A stretch of DNA of 60,000 nt from Lineus longissimus. Taxonomy: Eukaryota > Nemertea > Pilidiophora > Heteronemertea > Lineidae. Below are positions 50,986-60,000 of this stretch, piece after piece. Where the stretch lies: assembly GCF_910592395.1 (NCBI RefSeq), contig NC_088308.1, positions 25,127,501-25,187,500 of the forward strand, in the 5' to 3' direction. The position numbers and the translations under genes are program-made. Below the pieces are notes generated by a model. That model was not told the origin of the DNA, did no database searches, and worked only from the letters and a program-made list of their open reading frames with translations. Within the stretch, counting starts at the first letter, position 1. Each line of letters starts with the position of its first letter.

Positions 50986-51059
50986 AAAACAAAGACAGAA
51001 TACCAAACTGTGGAATGATGGGTCTCTGACCAGGGACGTCAATTGAAAGAATAACAAAG

Positions 51060-52076
51060 TCTATTTTACTGAGATCGTTAATCTTTATTTACACCATGTA
51101 CAACTCTTTTACATAAGAATAAGGATCAAGCATTTCGAGGTCTCTCTACGATCTGACATAACATTGAAAGACAGGGCTCCCAATGGTATTGAACACAGAT
51201 TTCCCTGCACATACACATAATACATACACTACCATAAACTCTTAGATAAAAATATGTAACTTGGATACTTTAGGTCATGGCTACAATTTGTGGATCTAAA
51301 TAAAGATAATTTTGAACGAAATGGGAAAATGTTTGCTTTCACTGTTTCAGATAATGACACCCTCTTTCTTTTAAAACTTAGAGACTGACCTCTTACTCGG
51401 ACTTTCTGATGGTCTTGTTGTATGAAACTGGTCACATTGCATCCAAAGTTCACAATTTTCTAGTAGATCATTGAATGTTAATGAAAACATCACAAACACA
51501 ACATAACTAGACAACAACACGTTAACCTTCAAGACGACATTCTCAACAATTTCCAAATTTTCCTAAGGAATGCCCAAAATGATTAACATTTTGTACACAT
51601 AGTTTCACATTAAGTATACCAGTAACATGATCAAACATAACATATGAGGTCACACACATTTTGTCCCAATGCCAACGAATGCTAAAATGCCCAACGAGCC
51701 ATCCTTCCCTAACACCTCGAAACATTCCACTAACAGAGCAGCACCTTTCATGCATTTATTTACATTTTTACAACATATACATACAATCAGCAAGCCAAAC
51801 ACTCGAAAAAACATCACTTTGAACTGATATACTTAAAGAGGTACTAAAGGCTGAGAGAATGGGGCCAATTTGTGGCCTCAAAGTGACTAAAATGAAAGTG
51901 TTTACTGTGGGATCAGACAGACACCTATTGGCAACCTAATCAGGCCCACCTGGTGCCTGCCTATAGTCTCCCTTTAATATTTCAGTTCACAACTCTAGCA
52001 TGGCACCATTAGATCCAATAAATACATGCTCAGAAATCTGTACAGCTTTGTGTAGTTCCTACGGTTTTTCAAGACG
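51060..52076 (-). other. RPTOR: RPTOR 3'UTR
   Basis: Non-coding sequence after the stop. Two AATAAA signals on the minus strand: proximal at 51755-51760 and distal at 51084-51089. The distal one is followed by a T-rich tract (TTTGTTATTCTTTC on the minus strand). Poly(A) addition near 51060 would end the transcript less than 100 bp from the inverted minisatellite. Confidence 0.55.
51084..51089 (-). terminator. RPTOR: Candidate RPTOR distal poly(A) signal
   Basis: TTTATT on the plus strand, i.e. AATAAA on the minus strand, with a T-rich downstream element at about 51043-51056. Confidence 0.5.
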
Positions 52077-52148
52077 TCATCGCTTCCTTGTGTCCGGAGT
52101 CGAGTAGACAGATATAAACCCATCGGTACTGCCAGCTGCTAACTTCAC
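52077..52148 (-). CDS. RPTOR: RPTOR last coding exon
   Basis: Acceptor CTGTGTAG. Encodes [19 protein letters not shown] then RKR and TGA. Human Raptor ends similarly (NDYYISVYS...RVR), so the C-terminus is complete. Confidence 0.94.
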   Translation of the reverse strand: MKLAAGSTDGFISVYSTPDTRKR

Positions 52149-55100
52149 CTACACAGAACAGAAAACGGGGAGGGAGTTAGATATGCAAACTGGGAAATAT
52201 ATGCGGCTATTAAAGTTCATGGTTTTGTTAATTAGATCTTTGGCATAGTTTTTATTTAGTGTTTTGATAACACTGCACCAGTACATGCAATTTCATTAAA
52301 TTTAATTTTTCGTTGCATTTTCTTTTTGTGAATTTTGAACTTCGTTCATATCAGATGAATAGTTTGAGAACTTTTGGATAGAAACAACATATTATTCCAA
52401 GTGACTTTCAATTTTGGCATACACAGGTTAGGATTGAATGACTGACTGTTCCACCACAGACAATGAACCCAGATGGCACATTTTGTTTATTGGTTTGTTT
52501 ACTTTAGTGACTTACCTTATAAGGGTGGAACGACATACAGCTGATGGGTCCTATCCTCTGACCCATGAATCCCTCGTGGTATTTGATCGTACTGAGGTTA
52601 TCTCCGGATTGGTTGAACACGTTGATGACTTGGTTGAGGTAGCCACTGAAAGATAATGCATGAATGATGTTATGAAGTTTGTTTCAGCTCTCCGATGAAA
52701 GGGCCAGCCAGAATTGCTCACTCCCAAACTCCCAGCTCTAAAATAAGGTGCCTGGCGAAAAGGCAGTTTGCACCAGATATTTACCTAGCTGGCATCTTAC
52801 CAACAGGCCTAATTGAAAAAGGCATCGAATAACTGCCCTAAGGAAAACTCAATAAGGTGATGCCTTACCATGCAAGTACGTCTGCATATGGATGGACTTG
52901 AAACGAGGTCAGGTGCTGAGCTGTGTTGATCACTTTTACCGATTCCGTAAACCGGGGATCCCAGAAGCGTATATCACCACCAACACTGAAATCAACAAAG
53001 ATGAATGAATCAGGCAGACAGTCAGAAAGAGGATGCAATGAAACATGCTACAATTGGTTCTGTTGTTATCCTCAATGTAAATTCACTTGCTGATAGATTG
53101 GGTGGTCAGATAAATCTTAGGCAGGATCCTTGCTAATGACCAGATGTTTTGCCCTGCCCAGTCACAGAGGAAGCTCCTACATGTAGTCTATTTACAAAAT
53201 GAAACTTGGAAACTATATCAATAAGGCAAACATGAATTCTGATGACTGTCGAAAAGTTGCAATGTCTTATCGTGCCACATACCTTCCACTAATGATCTTG
53301 CCATTGACACCCCTCTGGAGATGCACGTTTATCACCCAGCCACTGTGTTCCCGCAGGGTCATCACTCGACTGGAAGTGAAATACACAGATCAGACAGAGA
53401 GTGAAACATATCAGTAACAAATCCAACTTAAACTGCCTTTCATACAGTTCAAGGAAAGAAGGTGTCACTGGGATAGTTGTTCCGATGCTTAATTAAAACT
53501 CAGATCATAGTTGATTTCTACAAGCTGGCGACATAGAGAAGAAGGATGTTATAGATTGAAACCACTTTCTGGACTCACCATTCGTTAGGAGCCAGCCTCC
53601 TATCATAGAGGCGTACAGATCCATCCCCACAGCCCGCTATAACGAGAGATTTTCCAGCCGCATCACTTGCAAGGCTCGTCACACAGCTATCAGCACCAGT
53701 AGGTATATCTTGAATTTTCGTTTCTCGCTGGGTATCCCAGACTTTGATAGTCCTGACGTCACCGGACACCAGCAGTGATCCGGTCTGCTGGGCCCAGTCG
53801 GCGACTAGACCTGAACCTGAAAGTGACGAAGGGTTAAGTTAAACTGTTTCCAAGTTAACATTTCATAGTCAATATCCACTTAGATAGGGCAGGACAATCA
53901 GATTAACTCAATTGATTGCACAGCACCAGGCTGATGGGAAAAAGCGCACATAATTACATGTTAAAGAAATATTGTGCCAACCTTGGACTATCAACCTACC
54001 TCTATTTGAGGGTAACATGTCCGAGAGAGCTTGCCATGAAGTCACCAGCTCTGGCCGCTCTCCTGTTTTACAGTAATCCTTCCATATCCGTACAGCACCA
54101 TCATCTGCAACATGAAAAATTAACCTATCACTTTCCAAGACTTCAGCTAGGTTTTGCAAATGCGATGTGCGACCAAGAGTGGCGGGAAAACATTCCAAAC
54201 CCCAGATTATTTGATAATCTTTAGGTTGAACAATATTAAAACTGATTTCTGACTCGTCAAAACTAATTCCTTTGAATATTTCTGCGGGTTTTTTTTGGGG
54301 GGGGGGGGAGGCACTGAAACCCTTCATGGGTTAAACCTAATGTACTCAACCAGTCTTACCTGATCCGACCAGCAGCATTGCCTTTTCATGAGAATTGATG
54401 AAATCCAACATGGTAATGCGACTGTGTTTGGGATTGTGGTTTTGAAAATAGTCTATTCTCGTTCCCTGTCCAAGCTCCCATATACTGATGCCTTCCCTAT
54501 CGGAGACGGCCAGATAAGGCTCGTACGGATGGAACTTGACAGCTGTTGGCACACATGTATTGCGGTTGATGAACACTTGATCGTCCAGACGACTAAAACC
54601 TGAAATGGAAAAACGGTACACCGAACTGGGCTGTGATTGCCTGTAACGAAGGTCTCAAACTGTCCAAGTGAAAGTAATACTGGATGGAGTGAGTGTTTGG
54701 CAGGAGGATTTAGTTTTCAACCACATCGTTAAAAGGTTCTATACAACTTTTGGAGGTATGCATCCCTACCTGTGGTTTAAATCCCTTGTAGAACAAAACC
54801 CACAGCAATTACTGAAACATCTTTGGACTCGTATGTCGGCATTAAAGGAAATGGAGAACTTCTTTACAGGAAATATCTCAAACTCACCAGCACGATCTTG
54901 GGCATATGTTGCACTCTTGCGGACCTGAGCATTCCGTAGAAATCCAAACTCCTTCTCATGATAGCGGGCGCTCTCGATATCCTGGTCTGCTGGGACTCGC
55001 ATGACTGGCTGAGCAAAGTATTTACAGCACCATTCAAATAGCTCAGTGGAGACGGGGAGTGCATTCTTGTCGGGTAAGACAGGTGGCTCTTCGTCCGCAA

Positions 55101-58100
55101 CCTTGGATGAAACGCAAGCACAAATACATGAGCATGATAAGAGTGGTTGTAGGGTAATCAAACTTGGAGCCATGTTTTGGACCTTGCCATATCAACTGAA
55201 ATGTTACCACATTTCCACAAAGAATGACAGCTACAAGTTGACGGCCAAGTTACTTTCACAATTGATTAAACCATGAAGGAAGGAAATTTTAGATGACATT
55301 CCTGGGAGCTACCCTGTGGAACACTCCATTTCACAAACATACGTACCACACTAGGCCCCTTATCAAATAACTTCCTTGAGCGAGAGAACTGTGTTGAGTA
55401 TGTAGTAGGCAAGACAGAATTTGCTTGCATAGCTTCCGCTAAGGATGCCCCGTCAGGCACACTGGTCCTTGAATCTTGAGATCCTCGTCTCTGGTTGTTG
55501 AGGTAGGGTTTGGCTGATGAAACCTGTAAAGAACCTCGCCGAATCTCAGGATGAAATTCTGGTTTCAGGAAGTCTTTGTCAATTTTCGAATCCAGATTTG
55601 TTTTCTTGTGGAATTTGCGGAGTTCTGGCACATGGTCATTCCGAGGGGGAGGGCTCTCGCTGTAATTCAAGAAGTGGACTGTGAATATACATGGTCATAA
55701 TATCTTCATCAGTTCCAACAAACTTCACTTCATGAAAGCTTCTTTTATGTTGGCAGACCATTAGAGAGGATATCTCTAAAGTTACACAAATAGCCGGAAA
55801 ATGAAAGGGCTTTCCACTACTAGTACTGTAAACATGGTAAAAATGAAATAAATTGAATCAGAACCTACCCTAAGTGAAGAACAACAGCAGGTCGATTAGA
55901 AGGACTAGATGGGGCAGAGTGTGAGTTTGATTCCCGCTGTATAACCTGCTTAGGAATGGCGGACACAGTCGCCTTCAGCTTGATACTATTGACAAGAGTC
56001 TTGGCTAAGTCGGCCACTTTTGGGTGCGGGTCCACAACCAACTGTAACAACGCCTTCCACACAGCTGTGTAGACGTTTCCATAGCTCCCGCCGACCATTC
56101 CCGTAATTGATGACGTTGATGCTACACGTTTCATCCGCTCGAATACCGGTACTGGTGTGGCTTCCGTACCGCTCCCAGAGCTTTCAAAACTGCTTCCACT
56201 GCCGCTGCTGTAGTTTAGACCAGGACTAGTTAGAAGCATCTGATTGGCTGAAAGCGACATTATGCAAATTTATGATCATGAATTACAAGGAAGACAAAAA
56301 TTGTAAAATGAACATGATAAGATAGACATACCACTTAGTGAACATTGAAAATAAGTGAAAGACACAGTTACTGCTTGGGCAAAACAACATTGTCACAGTC
56401 ATCTGGGATATCATACAATTTTATCGCCAAGAAAACAGACCTTGAGGAAAGGTCTTGTCAGCAACAAGACCCACACAATGCATACCCGACATTTTGCACC
56501 GGACAATTTATACATACATGTATATTATGTTACTTGTAGCGTGGGATCATATGACCTTTGCACAAGACTTATTATCGCAGGTATAAATTGCCTGGTTAGG
56601 AATAGTTCCGGCATGATTTGTATGAATCAGCTTACAAGCAACTTTGATGCCCTCACCAGAAGAAACTACAGTATAATATCATTCAAAATAAAACAAGATT
56701 TGCCACAAATATAGGACATTTTGTCTATCGAAAACGTATAAATAAACATACTAGGGCTCAGTGAAAGCATTCCTTTGATACTTGGTTTAGATGAGCTTCT
56801 ACGCATGCCGGAGGAAGTAAAAGTACTCAATGTTACGTCTGGAAATGAAGCAAGAACATGGGTACACCTATGTACAATGAAGCAAGGAAGAAATGAAGGA
56901 CAATAGCTAAGACAGTAAAAGCATTGTGCATGTGCTCAGTTTAAGTTTATTGGCGATGGATTTTTGGTATCACGACCTTTTTCCACTTGAACAATTTATG
57001 CTCGACTTGAGTCCATTGCCTGTTGAAATTGCAAAACGCATCATCAAATGCTCAAGTGGAGATACATTGTAAGCCTTCACAGTATCGACACAGGCCGATA
57101 GCGCTCCTCACTTATCTAAAAGAATTCCTTTTCCACGCAATAATGAATAAACTGAGCATCCACAGTAAGAAATATACATGTATTATACACCAGGATTTCA
57201 GCAGGGACCACACCTCCCAAATGGAAGGTAAGGTACCTGTAGGTGAAATAAGCGTCTCTCTATCGCACAGAACTTAAAAGGCATTGAACAGGTAACAATA
57301 CTCTGGTCATTGGGCATATCTACTTTTCTAGCAAATGTGACAGCATGTAATCTGCCTGGACCGATCTCTATCAACAAAGCATTAGCTCTACCAGTACTGA
57401 AGGGACATAATATAACAACATTTTCCTCTCTTATATTTCATGACAATAAAGTTCCTTTTCTCTACATAATATTTATCAACCAATTACACTTTCTTACCAG
57501 TGAGAAAACTGAAATCAAAGTGGAAAACCAGAAACATACATTTTCCTGGGAAACTCATGTAAGACAATATTGATGAGTTACTGAGTTAAATGTTTTGAGA
57601 AACTCGACCCTGGTGCCTGTAGTAGAGGAAAGCAACAGTAGTGATTAAATCCCTTCCATTTGTCATCTGGTCACTCCAACAGTGATACTTGCAATATGTA
57701 CTGCAAACCGCCAATTTTTGCATCACTTATTTTTGTGTTTTGCGAAAGTTTCTGAATTTTTTTAATTTTCCTGATTTTTTCTTCGCAGATAATTTCAGTT
57801 CTTCCAATTTAAGAGATTACCATTTTTGTGAATTGGGTTATTTGCAAAATCTGCAAAAATAAAACGTCTCACTGCCACGTTCTTGAGGACCAACAGTGTA
57901 AATGTTTGACCAGTCGAACACAAAGAAGTACAGAAAGAAGAAAACGTCCACATAAACTGGCTGTTTACAGTACATTTGCTACTAGAAGGTTCAAAAAACG
58001 GATAGAAAGGAGTAAAAGTTAATGGGAGCACTCACCTAGGGGAGCGTTAGTGACAACATTCCACCCACCTGGAGCCACCGCTGCCACCATTGGATTGTTC

Positions 58101-59785
58101 TGGTCGCGCTGCCGTTCCTCCTCCAAGAACTGGTGGGCGACGACAGCAAACTGGTTCTCGAATTGTGCCACAAGTCCAGCCAAGGCAACAACTAGCTCCT
58201 GAAATGTGAGTATTGATGGAAATCATTAGTCAGGCCTCAAAACCTTGTCAACATTATCAGGATAATCTGTATTTTGATTTGACAGTTGAAATGCTTGCAG
58301 CGCCACCTAGAGAGATGCATCAGAATGCAAGGACAAGGTCGTCATTGCTAGTGTTGAAAATGTCGATGCGTACCTGGCGGACAAGAGGGCTTCCATCGCT
58401 GACGACTGATATCAGATTCATTCCCACATTGTGGTCGATGTTATTGGCATGGTCACCTCGTTCTGAACTGTTGTTGACAAATGCACCCAGAGCAAAGACA
58501 GCAGACGCCCGAACCTCAGGTACATTGTCTTGTAATAACTCGTACATTTTCTCATGGGCACAGTCCCGCACGCCAACCCACTTGGCAGGATCGAACTTGG
58601 TCCAAACCTGAAATGAGAGCACAGTTGAACTCTTTAACCGTGAATCAACAGTTGTGAATTGTCTCAGTAGCAGCGGGGCCGAGGTCATCAAACTTCTAGG
58701 CACCAACACTATGGACTGTTATGTAACACCATCCTCTATGGGGGTCTACTATTGAAATATAACCCTTTTGACAAGTAATCACTTTAACTTGGACCACCGC
58801 ATGAGCTTCAAAAGCAGCTACATCATGTCACAATTTTAGATGCTCAAGATGATGGCCAATGTGTTTCCGTATAATTTCTGTGAAATGTCCTTACCTTTGC
58901 TAGACATAATGTAAGCCACTGCCTCAGTAAGTCGTGCTCATCAGTCAACTGGTCTAAGCAGGTCGCGATGAGGCTGCCCTGAAGAGTCGCTTCCTGTCCT
59001 ATTTTATAGTTGTTGACAATCATTGCGAGGACAAATGCAGCCATCGTCCGATGCTCGGCCTGAAACAAGTAATCAGGAATAGAGAAATTGTCTCTTTTGC
59101 CTTGTGTACACAAGAAGTATTTAACTCTTCTTCAAATGGTGTATTGTGAGCTCAAAGTAGCCATTTTTCTTTTACTCTATATTCGGTCAAGGAAGAGGAG
59201 TCCATTATAAGCTAATTATCTTCCTCCAAGGTATTCTGTGTGACCTCACAAAAGCACCAGGTGACATCTTATTCAATCCTGTTCACAGGCACAGATGATG
59301 ATGATGATGAAGTGTAAAGGCTCTGTTTTATACTTACTGGCATATAGGAATCTGAGAGAACTGACAAGAAGTACTTGTGTCCATTATCTTTCACCAGGTC
59401 AGCCTGGCATGACTGCAAAGAAAAGAAGAAATCAAAACTAAAACTTACAACAGGAAAAGAATGGTAGCGGGAGCATTTCCAACAGCAGTATGTCAGCGAA
59501 ATCCCATGTTTGTCAACAAAGTTGAACCTTTTCACTTTAGTTCAATGTAGCAGACGTTACAAACAAAGATGATTGAGCATCTAGAACACACTGACCCAAA
59601 CCATTTTATGCAAGAGTCTTCCTTGCATTTACCTCACCAATCAATCACTGCACACAACATTCTCCTATACTCACACTGTCCACAGCCATGATCTTTGCCC
59701 AAATAAAGACGAGTAGATTTCTCAATTCTCTTGCTGAACTCTGGAGTAACTTGAGGACATAAGGGAAGATGCCTACAGACAGGGC
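52077..59785 (-). CDS. RPTOR: Regulatory-associated protein of mTOR (Raptor), 3' part of gene, 16 exons in window
   Basis: Scaffold of mTORC1 that recruits substrates and binds Rag GTPases at the lysosome. In transcript order, exons are 59675-59785, 59338-59412, 58895-59059, 58374-58607, 58036-58198, 56752-56839 (uncertain start), 55869-56247, 55347-55659, 54888-55101, 54360-54599, 54000-54104, 53579-53816, 53283-53369, 52869-52985, 52516-52645, 52077-52148, about 2.7 kb of coding sequence. Similarity to human Raptor (from memory) begins within the HEAT-repeat domain ([18 protein letters not shown]), runs through the phosphorylated linker, and ends in the C-terminal WD40 propeller. Exon phases agree everywhere except at 56752-56839. 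The N-terminal RNC/caspase-like domain and promoter lie beyond position 60000. All introns are GT-AG. Identity is secure; the linker exon boundaries are the weakest part. Confidence 0.95.
52516..52645 (-). CDS. RPTOR: RPTOR exon, WD40
   Basis: Acceptor CTTTCAG, donor GTAAGT. Encodes [16 protein letters not shown] and [19 protein letters not shown]. Confidence 0.95.
52869..52985 (-). CDS. RPTOR: RPTOR exon, WD40
   Basis: Acceptor GATTTCAG, donor GTAAGG. Encodes [12 protein letters not shown] and [15 protein letters not shown]. Confidence 0.94.
53283..53369 (-). CDS. RPTOR: RPTOR exon, WD40
   Basis: Acceptor TTCCAG, donor GTATGT. Encodes [19 protein letters not shown] and GKIISGS, with split codons at both ends that match the neighbours. 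Confidence 0.93.
53579..53816 (-). CDS. RPTOR: RPTOR exon, WD40
   Basis: Acceptor CTTTCAG, donor GTGAGT. Contains [30 protein letters not shown] and [16 protein letters not shown]. The block is almost unchanged from human. Confidence 0.96.
54000..54104 (-). CDS. RPTOR: RPTOR exon, WD40
   Basis: Acceptor GTTGCAG, donor GTAGGT. Contains [11 protein letters not shown] and [13 protein letters not shown] (human DDGAIRVWKNF, WQGLSDMLPTTRG). Confidence 0.95.
54360..54599 (-). CDS. RPTOR: RPTOR exon, WD40 start
   Basis: Acceptor TTTCAG, donor GTAAGA, 79 whole codons plus split bases. Contains [30 protein letters not shown] and [20 protein letters not shown]. Confidence 0.95.
54888..55101 (-). CDS. 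RPTOR: RPTOR exon before WD40 domain
   Basis: Acceptor CATCCAAG, donor GTGAGT. Contains [15 protein letters not shown] and [12 protein letters not shown], the conserved lead-in to the WD40 propeller. Confidence 0.93.
55347..55659 (-). CDS. RPTOR: RPTOR linker exon
   Basis: Acceptor AATTACAG, donor GTACGT, one split-codon base plus 104 codons. Mostly polar, low-conservation sequence. The conserved anchor [13 protein letters not shown] near the end matches human FPRTRKMFDKGPE. Confidence 0.9.
55869..56247 (-). CDS. RPTOR: RPTOR linker exon with conserved AMPK site
   Basis: Acceptor CTTTCAG, donor GTAGGT. A Ser/Gly-rich start is followed by [15 protein letters not shown], the counterpart of the human MRRASSYSSL site (Ser792; here the Ser codon at 56117-56119). 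Then come [20 protein letters not shown] and [13 protein letters not shown], also matching human. Confidence 0.93.
56752..56839 (-). CDS. RPTOR: RPTOR linker exon with AMPK-type site; reading frame broken near its start
   Basis: Donor GTATGT at 56751. A good acceptor (CATTTCCAG) precedes 56839. The 3' half reads [19 protein letters not shown], which fits the AMPK consensus and the Ser722 region of human Raptor. It joins the next exon through a split Thr codon. With the five A's at 56819-56823 (plus strand), the frame from the good acceptor hits a stop. Either one A is excess, or a weaker acceptor just inside (after ACATTGAG) is used. The coding 3' half (56752 to about 56825) is better supported than the start. 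Confidence 0.6.
58036..58198 (-). CDS. RPTOR: RPTOR exon (end of HEAT region, start of linker)
   Basis: Acceptor ATTTCAG, donor GTGAGT. Begins [17 protein letters not shown], then a polar segment. A second good donor (GTGGGT at 58068) lies 33 bp upstream in the same phase, so an 11-codon shorter form is possible. Confidence 0.85.
58374..58607 (-). CDS. RPTOR: RPTOR exon (HEAT repeats)
   Basis: Acceptor ATTTCAG, donor GTACGC, 78 whole codons. Contains [26 protein letters not shown] and [10 protein letters not shown]. Confidence 0.95.
58895..59059 (-). CDS. RPTOR: RPTOR exon (HEAT repeats)
   Basis: Acceptor GTTTCAG, donor GTAAGG, 55 whole codons. Contains [16 protein letters not shown] and [18 protein letters not shown]. 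Confidence 0.95.
59338..59412 (-). CDS. RPTOR: RPTOR exon (HEAT repeats)
   Basis: Acceptor CTTTGCAG, donor GTAAGT, 25 whole codons. Contains [17 protein letters not shown] and ends SYMP, continuing into AEHRTM of the next exon. Confidence 0.95.
59675..59785 (-). CDS. RPTOR: RPTOR exon (HEAT repeats), most 5' exon seen
   Basis: Acceptor ATTTTAG, donor GTGAGT, 37 whole codons. Contains [18 protein letters not shown] and [12 protein letters not shown], almost the same as in vertebrate Raptor. Confidence 0.94.
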
Positions 59786-60000
59786 CTAAAATGTACCAAA
59801 ATTGCCATATGAAATTGAATGCCTGACAATGCTTGTACGTGTATTCTGGTGGCTAAGAGAGGCAAAAAACAAGACGGCACCATGAATGCAAGGAGCCTGA
59901 CAGACCCCCCCAAATACCTGAACCATTTCACTTCAAAAAGCCAAAGACGAATATCATAGGCAGCAGTCTCATCAAGCAGCCGGAAAATGGTTGAGGAGGT

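Noticed and set aside
59938-60000. Possible further 5' exon of RPTOR at the window edge
   Set aside because: The three minus-strand frames give no Raptor-like sequence; the expected preceding residues were not found.

Overview
This is animal (metazoan) nuclear DNA: AT-rich, long stretches without genes, and two spliced genes whose GT-AG introns can be placed by eye. The proteins are orthologues of human SLC5A7 (high-affinity choline transporter) and RPTOR (Raptor, mTORC1 subunit). Their divergence from the human proteins (compared from memory), the small introns and the dense private minisatellites suggest a bilaterian invertebrate, probably marine. Phylum cannot be fixed from the window. There is no sign of prokaryotic organisation, rRNA, a convincing tRNA, CRISPR or phage.

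Layout: (1) 1-27,891 has no recognisable complete gene. It holds degenerate duplications, a 52-bp minisatellite with an inserted short retroposon-like piece, a MITE with CAGGGGCGGATCC-type ends, a perfect 31-bp palindrome, and one isolated coding-looking terminal exon on the minus strand (21,844-22,009). (2) 27,892-41,343 is SLC5A7 on the plus strand: eight coding exons, 588 aa, a 10-kb first coding intron, then seven exons packed into 3.2 kb. (3) 41,344-47,540 is the SLC5A7 3' flank or long 3'UTR, with 85-bp and 17-bp tandem arrays and two copies of a dispersed repeat in and after the gene. (4) 47,540-50,985 is a 57/58-bp minisatellite in two arrays of opposite orientation around a ~290-bp spacer: a giant imperfect inverted repeat. 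(5) 52,077-59,785 is the 3' two thirds of RPTOR on the minus strand (16 exons; the 5' part lies beyond the window). Candidate poly(A) signals of the two convergent genes bracket the inverted minisatellite.

The two genes have no known common pathway: one is presynaptic choline re-uptake, the other nutrient signalling. Their tail-to-tail arrangement matters because read-through from either side would transcribe the inverted array into a long hairpin. In RPTOR both AMPK consensus sites known from human Raptor can be read from the sequence. One of them lies in an exon whose frame is broken by one base in an A5 run (sequence error, or an unusual splice site).

Exon limits come from reading splice sites together with phase and remembered protein similarity. 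No alignment or RNA evidence was available.
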